This document shows positions 1 to 8,414 of a stretch of DNA of 17,925 nt, piece after piece; position 1 is the stretch's first letter, and every line of letters starts with the position of its first letter. The stretch lies in assembly GCA_002471805.1 (NCBI GenBank), contig DKQR01000079.1, positions 1 through 17,925 of the forward strand. Direction: 5' to 3'. This DNA comes from Fidelibacterota bacterium UBA7303 (GTDB taxonomy: Bacteria; Fidelibacterota; Marinisomatia; Marinisomatales; UBA1611). Below the pieces are notes generated by a model. That model saw nothing but the letters and a program-made list of their open reading frames with translations, was not told where the DNA came from and ran no database searches. The translations under genes and the position numbers were made by a program.

Positions 1-441
1 CTGCATCATGGCCATGATATCGTAAGCGCCAACCGGGTCGGAACGAATTTCCTCAATATCAATCGTCCTGCTGCTGGTGATAGCATCTCGGGTTTGTTCA
101 AAAAATTTTGCTGTAACGGTAACACCTTCGCCTTTCAACACAGCGGGATGCAGGTCAAAATTTGCGGTGGATGTCCGCTGGGGAACGATGTGCACATTAG
201 CCCGTGATACCGCTTCGTAACCGATCATGGATACGTTGATATTATAACTGCCTACGGGGACATTGTCTATCTTGAAATAGCCATCTATATCGGTGGCAGC
301 GCCTATTTCCGTATCTCTGATGATCACATTTACCCCAATCAGCGGCTGGTGGGTAGAGGCATCGCGAATGAGGCCACTTAAATGTCCGGTTGCAGCAAAT
401 AAAAAACCATTAAGATAAAGTATAAATCCAATTTGCTTCAT
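1..441 (-). CDS. TonB-dependent receptor, N-terminal part (runs off window)
   Basis: The minus strand is open for all 147 codons from an ATG at 439-441 to the window edge. The product begins with a short hydrophobic signal peptide (about residues 1-17), followed by a carboxypeptidase-D regulatory-like beta-sandwich domain (about 20-98) with the typical PLIGVNV, GAATDIDGYF and PVGSYNI motifs. After this come the start of a plug-like segment (GVTVTAK, about 105 onward) and the TSSRTIDIEEI stretch seen in outer-membrane SusC/TonB-type receptors of the FCB group. Its likely role is TonB-powered uptake of an unknown ligand across the outer membrane. It is transcribed divergently from the thiolase fragment. 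The barrel lies outside the window, so the ligand cannot be inferred. A plain outer-membrane protein with the same N-terminal domain is the main alternative. Confidence 0.85.
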   Translation of the reverse strand, partial: MKQIGFILYLNGFLFAATGHLSGLIRDASTHQPLIGVNVIIRDTEIGAATDIDGYFKIDNVPVGSYNINVSMIGYEAVSRANVHIVPQRTSTANFDLHPAVLKGEGVTVTAKFFEQTRDAITSSRTIDIEEIRSDPVGAYDIMAMMQ

Positions 442-574
442 TTTTCTCTATTGATCTTCATTCTTGTTTATCTGTGTTATATCTCATTTGTAATTCTATA
501 TATCAATTTTACCAATAAAGTCACCCAAGATATCTATCTTATATCAATCTTTCACACTCTAAATCGGACGTATT
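442..574. promoter_or_regulatory. Divergent intergenic region
   Basis: This 133-base AT-rich gap separates two divergent start codons (receptor on minus, thiolase fragment on plus), so it must hold promoters for both directions if both are expressed. I see no clear Shine-Dalgarno site for the plus-strand ATG at 575 and no operator I can name. Confidence 0.4.
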
Positions 575-763
575 ATGATCAAATTCAGTGAAAAACAACT
601 CAAGATCCCCCAAATGCAACGGCCCGTATTCCTGGTCACCGGCGGCATGTCAAAATTTGGCCGCGCCATGCCGGAAAAACGGACAGAAGAACTGGTCATA
701 GATTCTTTTGTGGAAGCAGCAGAATTCATCGGTAAAACACCGGCTGAACTCAAGGAATAAATC
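575..763 (+). pseudogene. Truncated thiolase (acetyl-CoA acetyltransferase) N-terminal fragment
   Basis: The reading frame has 61 codons plus a TAA stop at 758-760. From residue about 17 the product reads like the first strand and helix of thiolases of the SCP-x/acetyl-CoA acetyltransferase type (VFLVTGGMSKFGRAMPEKR, then an EELVIDSFVEAAEF helix). A full thiolase has about 390-440 residues, with catalytic Cys, His and Cys further on; none of that is here, and no other frame continues it, because the DUF35 gene starts three bases after the stop. The last codons (AAGGA at 752-756) also give the DUF35 gene its Shine-Dalgarno site. Thiolase followed by DUF35 is a known gene pair, so I read this as an internal deletion, or an assembly collapse, that removed most of the thiolase. 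A genuine small protein is possible but less likely. Confidence 0.6.
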
Positions 764-1348
764 ATGAGTACAGCCAAACGAGGTAAAGTCCGCGTAGAAA
801 AGGGGCGCTATCGCCTGGACGGACAGTTCCATTTTCCCTATCCCAACGATTCTATCCGCAATGAACACGGTGAACTCATGGGCGTTACCAATCCCCGGGA
901 TTTAACCCACGTACATATGTATGGCGGTGAGGCACCGTTCTTCGAAGCCCTTAGCCAGGGCAAACTGCTGGGCACCCGCTGCGATAATTCCGACTGTGGA
1001 GCAAACGGATCCATCTTTATTCCTTTCCGTATCCACTGCCCGGTGAAAAACAATATTGTGGATATGACCGACACTGCGCGGAAAGGAGCCACGGTCCATA
1101 CCTTCATGATCACCGAACGCACTGGCGCCTTCAACACATTGCCGAAACCGATACGCTTTGTAAATGTAGAATTCGAAGGTGTGCCCACGATACTAATGGG
1201 ATATTTATCTGTGGGCGAACCGGAGATCGGCATGAAAGTGGTTCCTATTTTCAATACCAGCAAGCCCAGCTATACTATCCTGGATCTATCGTGGGTACCG
1301 GAAGGAACCGATGAATCAGATATTCCCAAAGGATTCACTTTCCAATAA
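764..1348 (+). CDS. DUF35 zinc-ribbon/OB-fold acyl-CoA-associated protein
   Basis: A protein of 194 residues. It matches the DUF35 layout: an N-terminal helical part (PFFEALSQGKLLGTRC, about 58-73), a rubredoxin-like zinc ribbon, then an OB-fold rich in beta strands (about 105-170: VHTFMITERTG, PIRFVNVEFEG, ILMGYLSVG). DUF35 proteins act with thiolases, HMG-CoA synthase or acyl-CoA dehydrogenases, where they bind acyl-CoA and complete the active site. Only three metal-type cysteines are visible (C73, C78, C92), spaced C-x4-C-x13-C; the usual second Cys of the last pair is absent. The ATG at 764 has a good AAGGA site seven bases upstream. The gene sits directly behind the broken thiolase, so its partner may be lost or encoded elsewhere. 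Confidence 0.82.
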   Translation: MSTAKRGKVRVEKGRYRLDGQFHFPYPNDSIRNEHGELMGVTNPRDLTHVHMYGGEAPFFEALSQGKLLGTRCDNSDCGANGSIFIPFRIHCPVKNNIVDMTDTARKGATVHTFMITERTGAFNTLPKPIRFVNVEFEGVPTILMGYLSVGEPEIGMKVVPIFNTSKPSYTILDLSWVPEGTDESDIPKGFTFQ

Positions 1349-1795
1349 AACGAAGAAACCAAATAATTGGTAAGGTTCCTAATTTCTGCTGGTGGGTATA
1401 GGAATGTCAGATATCCGTCAACAGAATTACCATTAGAACAAATAAATACACTAAAAGATCACATCTGATTTTCATTATTACGCCAAATCACGTACTACTT
1501 TAAATAAAATAACAAATATTATTGAATTATTTAGACTATAAGCAACGCTAATAGTCAAGTTTACTATTTCTTATTAGATAAATTATAAATTTTGTTTAAA
1601 ATTCCAATAGGACAAACGGGTCCGAATATAGACAATATGGAGAAAAATTTGTATTTGTTAGTAATAAAACCTACCAATTCGTATTCGCATCTATTTTATT
1701 CCAGGTTGCACCATCAAATCAGAGGAAGTCTTACAGGCTTTTTTACCAATAGTATGTGGTATTAGATGTTAAAGGGGGAAAAAAACGAGTGAGTT
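1349..1795. other. Gene-free AT-rich region upstream of the molybdoenzyme operon
   Basis: These 447 bases hold no convincing reading frame on either strand. They must contain the promoter of the cytochrome/molybdoenzyme operon. The only structure I can point to is a small hairpin followed by a T run at 1726-1744. I found no clear FNR-like palindrome and no recognisable gene remnant. Confidence 0.5.
1726..1744 (+). terminator. Possible weak terminator or attenuator
   Basis: Bases 1726-1731 can pair with 1735-1740 (AAGTCT with AGGCTT, including one G-U pair) around a 3-base loop, followed by six T at 1739-1744. It lies about 50 bases before the gamma-subunit start. It could end readthrough from the DUF35 gene or act as an attenuator in the operon leader. 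The stem is short, so the call is tentative. Confidence 0.3.
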
Positions 1796-3355
1796 ATGAA
1801 AAATAAATCAATCCATCTGATATTTACTGCATCAGCATTATTTATAATATTTATGATCCTTCACGCTTTTTCGATTAATGGAAATGAAGATTCCGGTGAA
1901 AAATTATATCAAGAATATTGTGCTTCATGTCATGGTATTTCTGGTAATGGTAATGGTGAATTAGCTTATTTAGTATATCCAAAACCGAGAGATTTTACCA
2001 ATGGAAAATTTAAAATAAAATCACCCTCCCCCGGTTTCCCTCCTACTGATAATGATATTATCAAAACCATTAAGAATGGAATGCCCGGAACGGCAATGCC
2101 CTCATTCAGTTTTTTAAAAGATAATGAAATAATTCAACTCGTTGACATTGTAAAAGAATTCAGTACGATGGATAACCATGATGTTAAGCCAATTAATATT
2201 CCCAAAGAACTGCCCTCTACGGATGACTTAATTGCATTGGGTAAATCCATTTACACAGAAGTGGGCTGCAATATGTGTCATGGAAATACAGGTAAAGGTG
2301 ATGGTCCGTCATCTAAAAAATTAACAGACTCCCAAGGGTATCCTATTATTCCAAAAGATTTTACACGTGGCATTTATCTAGGCGGAGGAGAAAATCGGGA
2401 TTTATACTTGCGATTTGTAAGTGGAATGGATGGGACGCCCATGCCATCCTATGGGAATCTGGCTGAAGTATTGGGAAAACCAAAAGAAGAAGAAAATAAA
2501 CTGGCCTGGGCTCTGGTTCATTATGTAAAAAGTTTGGAAGTAAAAAAGTTTGATGAATCCATTAAACCACCGGTAAACGAAAAATTAGTCGCTAATAAAA
2601 CAAAACGCTCCACTAAACCAGAAGAATTTATAGATGCTGCAGCCAGTTTATGGAATAATGCACAGATCTATTCCATTCCCATCTCACGCCTATGGCAAAG
2701 CGACAATGTTAATTACCAGATGGTGAATGTGCAGGCAGTTTATAACTCAAGATATATTGCTATCAAATTGGAATGGGAAGATCATTCGCAGGATCAAGGA
2801 TTATATCGAGTCCAGGATTTTCAAGATGGGGCTGCCATTCAATTTTCAATAGATGGGACCAAAGGATTCCATGGGATGGGATCGAAAGACCACCCCACGG
2901 ATATCTGGTTCTGGAAAGCGGAATGGCAAATGCGTGCAAACGAAAATACGGATTCTGATATTGTACTGGCCTATGCTGATCGAGTCAGTGATTCCGATGT
3001 GGATACTTATCCCACTTTGATGAATGACGTTTCCTATCTATCCGGGAGAGATGCTGGAAATATTAATTCTGAAGCTGGAAAAACATCATCAGTTGAAAAT
3101 GTGACTGCAGTAGGCCCTCAAACGGTAACGCCCCTTTCTAATAATGAACAAAAAGTCATGGGCAATGGAACTTGGAATGGAAAAAAGTGGCAGGTAGTGT
3201 TTGTTCGACAATTAAAATCAGATTCTAAACGAAAAGTAAAGTTTGAAAAAGGTGGATCCATTCCCATTGCTTTAGCTATTTGGAACGGCAGCGAAAAGGA
3301 CCGGAATGGACAAAAAATGGTATCAACCTGGTACGATCTTGAGCTAAAGGATTAG
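1796..3355 (+). CDS. Molybdoenzyme gamma subunit: dihaem cytochrome c fused to EB_dh haem b domain
   Basis: A protein of 519 residues. A hydrophobic N-terminal segment (about 7-27) is a signal peptide or membrane anchor, placing the protein in the periplasm. Two cytochrome c domains follow: CASCH at 42-46 with probable axial Met101 (GTAMPSF), and CNMCH at 158-162 with probable axial Met216 (GTPMPSY). The C-terminal half (about 275-519) matches the ethylbenzene-dehydrogenase gamma domain, with FHGMGSKDHPTDIWFWKAEW as its signature; in the EbdC family this domain binds one haem b through Met and Lys. Stand-alone EbdC/DdhC/SerC proteins are only about 215-240 residues, so this is a fusion giving a b-to-c haem relay. 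Its role is to carry electrons between the beta subunit and a soluble or membrane partner. It is the first gene of the operon and ends two bases before the alpha subunit. A G-rich tract (1774-1778) sits rather far from the ATG. Confidence 0.88.
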   Translation: MKNKSIHLIFTASALFIIFMILHAFSINGNEDSGEKLYQEYCASCHGISGNGNGELAYLVYPKPRDFTNGKFKIKSPSPGFPPTDNDIIKTIKNGMPGTAMPSFSFLKDNEIIQLVDIVKEFSTMDNHDVKPINIPKELPSTDDLIALGKSIYTEVGCNMCHGNTGKGDGPSSKKLTDSQGYPIIPKDFTRGIYLGGGENRDLYLRFVSGMDGTPMPSYGNLAEVLGKPKEEENKLAWALVHYVKSLEVKKFDESIKPPVNEKLVANKTKRSTKPEEFIDAAASLWNNAQIYSIPISRLWQSDNVNYQMVNVQAVYNSRYIAIKLEWEDHSQDQGLYRVQDFQDGAAIQFSIDGTKGFHGMGSKDHPTDIWFWKAEWQMRANENTDSDIVLAYADRVSDSDVDTYPTLMNDVSYLSGRDAGNINSEAGKTSSVENVTAVGPQTVTPLSNNEQKVMGNGTWNGKKWQVVFVRQLKSDSKRKVKFEKGGSIPIALAIWNGSEKDRNGQKMVSTWYDLELKD

Positions 3356-3357
3356 AT

Positions 3358-6300
3358 ATGAATAAAAATCATAATAAAAACGGTAATGTCAGGCCTGAAA
3401 AACAAAACCAAAAAAACAGAATTAGCCGTCGGGATTTTTTAAAGGTTGGTACGGCGGGTTTGGGGAGTGCAGGTCTGCTGTGGTCTATGCCTGGGAGCAT
3501 GTTTTTTCTGAAGGATATTCCTGAAATTGACAATCCACTGTTCCATTATCCGAACCGGGGCTGGGAAAAAATCTACCGTGATCAATATAAATTTGACGAC
3601 ACATTCACTTTCATCTGTTCCCCCAACTGTACCCACGAATGCCGGATGCAGGGTTTTAATCGAAATGGAGTTATGATCCGGACCGAACAAAATTATGATT
3701 CTCACAAGATTAAAGATCTATATGGAAATCAATGTACACATGCCTGGAATCCCCGTGGCTGTTCCAATGGATTTACTTTTCATCGCCGTATTTATGGCAG
3801 TTACCGTTTGAAATATCCACTGGTCAGAAAGGGTTGGAAGCAGTGGGCAGATGATGGTTTTCCCTATCTCACACCCTCAAACCGTGATAAATACAAATTC
3901 AATTCCCGTGGGACCGACACATTGGTGAAAATATCCTGGGATAAGATTGAAAATTACATTGCCAACGGGCTTATCAATATTTCTAAAACATACAGTGGTG
4001 ATATTGGAAAAAAACGTTTGTTGGAGCAGGGATATCCTGAAGAAATGCTTACCCATTGGGACGGTGCTGGAACCCGCACCATTAAACTGCGTGGTGGTAT
4101 GGGTCTTTTAGGAGTTATTGGGAAGTATGGCGCTTATAGGTTTAGCAATACCCTGGCTTTGGTAGATCATCATGTTCGAGGAGTGAAGCCAAAGGATGCA
4201 AAAGGGGGCCGGAACTGGTCTAATTATACCTGGCATGGCGACCAGGCCCCGGGTTTTCCATTTGTCCATGGTTTGCAGGCATCCGATGTGGATATGAATG
4301 AAATGCGCTACAGCAAACTGATGGTATCAATAGGGAAAAACCTGGTGGAAAACAAACGGGCGGATAATCACTTTGCAGCAGAAATTATGGAACGGGGCGG
4401 TAAATTGGTGAACATTTCACCAGAGTACGGCGCTTCCTCTTCTAAAGCAGACTATTGGCTCACCATTCGTCCCAATACAGATACAGCCTTATTGCTTGGG
4501 ATTGCGAAGATCATCATAGATAATAACTGGCACGATAAAAAGTTCTTGAAGGAATTTTCCGATTTTCCCCTGCTCATACGAAAAGATACACTGAAGCGAT
4601 TGAAGCCTGAAGATTTTATTTCTAAATATGAAAATCAATTATCCGAAAAAGGTCCCAGTTTTAAAATCCATGGAATGAAAAAAGAGCAATATGATAAAAT
4701 TGGTGATTTTACTATTTATGATAAAACATCAAAAACCGTACAGCCGCTTACCCGGGAGGATATCGGTGAATTCCTGAAAAAGAAAAAAATTGATCCCGCT
4801 TTGGATTGGGATGGAAGAGTGGAAGACGTTAATGGAAATGAAATTGAAATATGCACCATTTTCTGGGCATATAAGCATATTCATCTTAAAGATTATGACA
4901 TCGATTCCGTTGTTGAAATTACCCATTCCAATAAAGAATTGATTCAGCAATTGGCCAAAGATCTTGCCACCATAAAACCGGCGGCGATCCACATTGGTGA
5001 AGGGTTGAATCACTGGTTTCATGCTGTAGAGAATAATCGTGCCTGTTATCTGCCTGTGATTCTCACCGGTAATATTGGCAAGCGTGGCGCCGGATGTCAA
5101 ACATGGGCAGGGAATTATAAAGCAGGGCTTTTCCAGGGATCAAAGGAAGTCGGTCCCGGATTTAAAGGCTGGGTAGCGGAAGATCCATTTGCCCCAAATT
5201 TGAATCCAAAGGCAAAGGCGAAGGATTTAAACATCAAGGGTTATGCCCGGGGAGAAGAACCATCTTATTGGAATGTGGGCGATTTCCCCCTACTGGTGGA
5301 CACACCCAAATATGGTAAAAAATCCTTCACTGGTGAAACGCACATGCCCACCCCCACCAAAGCCATCTGGCACAACAACGTAAACCTTTTGAACAACGCA
5401 AAATATCATTATGAAATGGTGAAAAACACCAATCCTGGGATCGAAATGATCATCAGTCAGGATATTGAAATGACGGCAACCTGCGAATATGCGGATATTG
5501 TTTTGCCGGCCAACAGTTGGGCGGAACAGCAGAATTATGAATTGACCGCATCCTGTTCCAATCCATTTCTGCAAATCTGGAATGGGGGGTTGAAGCCGGT
5601 TTTTGATTCCAAAGATGACGTACTCATATGGGCCAGTGTGGCCAAGCAATTGGGAAAAATCCTTAAGGACAAACGATTTGAAGAATACTGGAAATTTGTA
5701 CTGGAAGGGAAAACGGATATCTATATAGATCGATTGCTGAATGGCAGCAATACCACCAAAGGTTATACAACCAAAGATATCATGGATGGGAAATATGGCG
5801 AACCCGGTTCGGCACTCATGCTTTTCAGGACTTACCCACGAATTCCTTTCTACGAACAGATTAAGGAAAGTACGCCATTCTACACGCCCACGGGGAGGCT
5901 GCAGGCTTATAACGATGAACCAGAAGTCATCGAATATGGAGAAAACTTTATCGTTCATCGGGAAGGCCCGGAAGCAACTCCTTATTTGCCCAATGTAATC
6001 GTATCCAATAATCCACTCATTCGTCCAGAAGATTATGGAATTCCATTGGATGCAACATCGGCTGAAGAACGGCAAGTCAGAAATGTGAAAATGCCCTGGA
6101 AGAAAGTAAAAAAGACTAAAAACTTTTTATGGGAAGATGGGTTCTCTTTTTACTGTTTGACGCCAAAATCACGCCATACAACCCATTCGAGCTGGGCGAC
6201 AACAGATTGGCATTTTATCTGGAGTAATCCATTTGGAGATCCTTACCGTTTGGACAAACGTCAACCTGGTGCAGGTGAGCATACCATGTATATGAACTCC

Positions 6301-6876
6301 GATGCTGCCAAAGATCTGGGCATTGAAGATGGTGATTACGTATTTGTGGATGCAGATCCGCAAAACCGGCCCTATCGGAATTTTAACGTAAATGATTCTT
6401 TTTATAAAGTGGCGCGATTAAAAGTGCGCTGTCGCTACAATCCTTCCTATCCATACCATGTTATCATGATAAAACATGGTGCCTGGATGTCGACAGAAAA
6501 ATCCGTCTTGGCTCATGAATCGCGGCCGGATGGTCGGGCGCAATCTAAGGATACGGGGTATCAGGCAAGCTATCGGTACGGATCCCATCAATCAGTGACT
6601 TATGGCTGGCAGATGCCCATGATGCAGCTGGATAGTCTTTTTCATAAGGGAAAAGCCAAGATGGGATTTTTATTTGGATACGAAGCGGACAATCATGCCA
6701 TAAATACTGTTCCTAAGGAAACTTTAGTGAAGATCACTTTTGCCGAAAAAGGCGGTTTGAAAGGGAAAGGGAAATTAGATGTCGTCAAAACTGGTTTTAC
6801 CCCTGCAAATGAGAATGAACTCATGGAGAACTATTTAGCCGGAAACCTGACGACGATGGGAGAAGATGAATGGTAA
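3358..6876 (+). CDS. Periplasmic molybdopterin oxidoreductase alpha subunit, NXR/nitrate reductase type
   Basis: A protein of 1172 residues. The twin-arginine signal SRRDFLKVG (RR at 24-25) shows export of the folded Mo enzyme to the periplasm. The FS0 [4Fe-4S] ligands are probably C87, C91, C95 (CSPNCTHEC) and C135. The stretch GGRNWSNYTWHGDQAPG carries Asp295, the expected Mo ligand of type II DMSO-reductase-family enzymes. The C-terminal dinucleotide-binding domain spans roughly 920-1130. The length and motifs such as GWKQWADDGFP, GGMGLLGVIGKYG and HGLQASD fit the nitrite oxidoreductase (NxrA) group of Nitrospira and anammox bacteria as I recall it, and are longer than EbdA, DdhA, SerA or ClrA (about 910-980). 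Likely reaction: interconversion of nitrite and nitrate; another oxyanion is possible. An AAAGGA site (3346-3351) supports the start. The stop overlaps the next gene (ATGGTAA). Confidence 0.9.
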   Translation: MNKNHNKNGNVRPEKQNQKNRISRRDFLKVGTAGLGSAGLLWSMPGSMFFLKDIPEIDNPLFHYPNRGWEKIYRDQYKFDDTFTFICSPNCTHECRMQGFNRNGVMIRTEQNYDSHKIKDLYGNQCTHAWNPRGCSNGFTFHRRIYGSYRLKYPLVRKGWKQWADDGFPYLTPSNRDKYKFNSRGTDTLVKISWDKIENYIANGLINISKTYSGDIGKKRLLEQGYPEEMLTHWDGAGTRTIKLRGGMGLLGVIGKYGAYRFSNTLALVDHHVRGVKPKDAKGGRNWSNYTWHGDQAPGFPFVHGLQASDVDMNEMRYSKLMVSIGKNLVENKRADNHFAAEIMERGGKLVNISPEYGASSSKADYWLTIRPNTDTALLLGIAKIIIDNNWHDKKFLKEFSDFPLLIRKDTLKRLKPEDFISKYENQLSEKGPSFKIHGMKKEQYDKIGDFTIYDKTSKTVQPLTREDIGEFLKKKKIDPALDWDGRVEDVNGNEIEICTIFWAYKHIHLKDYDIDSVVEITHSNKELIQQLAKDLATIKPAAIHIGEGLNHWFHAVENNRACYLPVILTGNIGKRGAGCQTWAGNYKAGLFQGSKEVGPGFKGWVAEDPFAPNLNPKAKAKDLNIKGYARGEEPSYWNVGDFPLLVDTPKYGKKSFTGETHMPTPTKAIWHNNVNLLNNAKYHYEMVKNTNPGIEMIISQDIEMTATCEYADIVLPANSWAEQQNYELTASCSNPFLQIWNGGLKPVFDSKDDVLIWASVAKQLGKILKDKRFEEYWKFVLEGKTDIYIDRLLNGSNTTKGYTTKDIMDGKYGEPGSALMLFRTYPRIPFYEQIKESTPFYTPTGRLQAYNDEPEVIEYGENFIVHREGPEATPYLPNVIVSNNPLIRPEDYGIPLDATSAEERQVRNVKMPWKKVKKTKNFLWEDGFSFYCLTPKSRHTTHSSWATTDWHFIWSNPFGDPYRLDKRQPGAGEHTMYMNSDAAKDLGIEDGDYVFVDADPQNRPYRNFNVNDSFYKVARLKVRCRYNPSYPYHVIMIKHGAWMSTEKSVLAHESRPDGRAQSKDTGYQASYRYGSHQSVTYGWQMPMMQLDSLFHKGKAKMGFLFGYEADNHAINTVPKETLVKITFAEKGGLKGKGKLDVVKTGFTPANENELMENYLAGNLTTMGEDEW

Positions 6877-7133
6877 AAGAGTACGATAAGGATGATCCGT
6901 TTGAAATGAAAGCAATGGAAATTCCCGGAGGAAATATTATACAACAGGCACAAGTCATGGCAGAGGAATATCGAGATATGGGAATGCCACAGGACGAATT
7001 AATAAAAATATTTGCAGATCCTTTTTATGGCGGATTACACATGGTCTATACTCAATTGGGAGTTGATGCCGTAGAGAGCATCGTTGACCAGGCTTATGGA
7101 AATATACGTGTGATAAACGGTCAGGAGTCCTAA
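6870..7133 (+). CDS. Small uncharacterised protein between alpha and beta subunits
   Basis: A protein of 87 residues with no signal peptide, no membrane segment and no cysteine. Its ATG at 6870 overlaps the alpha stop codon, and its TAA directly abuts the beta ATG at 7134, so it is translationally coupled to both subunits. It begins with an acidic stretch (DKDDPFEMKAMEIPGG), continues with helices (IIQQAQVMAEEYRDMGMPQDELIKIF) and has a DPFYGGLHMVY motif. I faintly recall similar short proteins (DPFE near the start, an EEY-MG helix, DPFY near the middle) encoded beside other NarG-like enzymes, but I cannot name a family. Its position suggests an assembly or accessory factor, or a small extra subunit. 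The role is unknown. Confidence 0.78.
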   Translation: MVKEYDKDDPFEMKAMEIPGGNIIQQAQVMAEEYRDMGMPQDELIKIFADPFYGGLHMVYTQLGVDAVESIVDQAYGNIRVINGQES

Positions 7134-8414
7134 ATGGCAAAAGTATATAATTGGCAAATCAACCGAGACATGAGCTATCCCTATGAAGGGAAATACCCTG
7201 AAAGACAATTTGCAGCTGTCTTCAATATCAATCGCTGTATAGCCTGCCAGACTTGCACCATGGCCTGCAAAAGCACCTGGACATTTTCCAAGGGGCAGGA
7301 ACTGATGTGGTGGAATAATGTAGAAACCAAACCCTATGGAGGCTATCCTAATTTTTGGGATGTGAAGTTGCTCAAGCTTATGCAAAATGCCCATGAGCGA
7401 CAGGAGAAGGCCATGACTTGGAACACAGAGGATACATATGATGGTATGACCGTTTTTGAGGCAGCAGAAAAAGAAAAAACGGGAAATGGGCAATCTCGAG
7501 TATTGGGCTACCTTCCAGATGACAAAGAGTGGACCAAACCAAATATTGGCGAAGATGCGTCTCCGCAGACAACACTCAAAAAAGATAAAATGGGTTTCGT
7601 TAGCGAACCTGTTAGATTGCCAGAACATAAGAGTTTCTTTTTCTATCTACAGAGGCTTTGCAATCATTGCAGTTACCCTGCATGTTTAGCGGCCTGTCCA
7701 CGGAAGGCAATTTATAAACGTGATGAAGATGGTGTGGTTCTTATTGATCAGGAACGGTGCCGAGGGTATCGGAAATGTGTGGAAGCCTGCCCTTATAAAA
7801 AGGCCATGTATAACGGTCAGACCAAAATATCAGAAAAATGCATTGCCTGCTATCCCCGTTTGGAAGGCCAGGATGGACATATTACGCCCGATGGTGTTTC
7901 CGTTGAAACAAGGTGCATGTCATCCTGTGTTGGAAAAATCCGCTTGCAGGGACTGGTAAAAATGAATCAGGAAGGATTGTGGGCACAAGATGAAGAAAAT
8001 CCCTTGTATTGGATGATCCAAAAGGAAAAAGTGGCTCTACCTTTATATCCCCAGTTTGGGACTGAACCGAATATATTTTACATTCCCCCAAGGTGGGCAC
8101 CAAGAGCATATTTAACCCAAATGTTTGGTCCTGGAGTGGAGCAAGCCATCGACAGATATACTGCGCCTTCCCGTGAATTGATGGCCATTCTACAATTGTT
8201 CAGAGCTCAGCGGGAAGTGATCTATAAATATCATATTAAAAAGGGACCAAAGATCTATGAAAAAAAGGTGACTTTGTCGGACGGCTCCAAGAAAAACTTG
8301 GACATTTATAACGACACAGTGATCGGTTATAATGAAAAGGGGAAAGAATGTGTTAGGACAACGGTGGAAGAACCCATGTACGAGCGTCCCGGCATTCACT
8401 TTAATTCGATTTGA
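7134..8414 (+). CDS. Iron-sulfur beta subunit, NarH/NXR-B type
   Basis: A protein of 426 residues with four ferredoxin-type Cys groups: C35-C38-C41-C45; C176-C179-C184-C188; C209-Y212-C215-C219; C236-C239-C261-C265. In the third group a Tyr replaces the second Cys (C-x2-Y-x2-C-x3-CP), as Trp does in NarH, so that centre should be [3Fe-4S] and the other three [4Fe-4S]. It passes electrons between the FS0 cluster of the alpha subunit and haem b of the gamma subunit. It has no signal peptide and would leave the cell bound to the Tat-exported alpha subunit, as known for this enzyme class. Length fits NXR, EbdB and DdhB-like subunits (about 340-430). The start has an AGGAG site at 7123-7127. The stop TGA shares a base with the next ATG (TGATG). 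Confidence 0.92.
   Translation: MAKVYNWQINRDMSYPYEGKYPERQFAAVFNINRCIACQTCTMACKSTWTFSKGQELMWWNNVETKPYGGYPNFWDVKLLKLMQNAHERQEKAMTWNTEDTYDGMTVFEAAEKEKTGNGQSRVLGYLPDDKEWTKPNIGEDASPQTTLKKDKMGFVSEPVRLPEHKSFFFYLQRLCNHCSYPACLAACPRKAIYKRDEDGVVLIDQERCRGYRKCVEACPYKKAMYNGQTKISEKCIACYPRLEGQDGHITPDGVSVETRCMSSCVGKIRLQGLVKMNQEGLWAQDEENPLYWMIQKEKVALPLYPQFGTEPNIFYIPPRWAPRAYLTQMFGPGVEQAIDRYTAPSRELMAILQLFRAQREVIYKYHIKKGPKIYEKKVTLSDGSKKNLDIYNDTVIGYNEKGKECVRTTVEEPMYERPGIHFNSI

Noticed and set aside
838..1263. Minus-strand open frame of 141 codons
   Set aside because: It is antisense to the DUF35 gene, whose family match is clear.
5290..6075. Long open frame (261 codons) on the minus strand
   Set aside because: It lies fully inside the alpha-subunit gene, has the composition of an antisense shadow and matches nothing I know.
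7035..7628. Minus-strand open frame of 197 codons
   Set aside because: It overlaps the small protein and beta-subunit genes, which are clearly real; its Cys- and Phe-rich product is a shadow.
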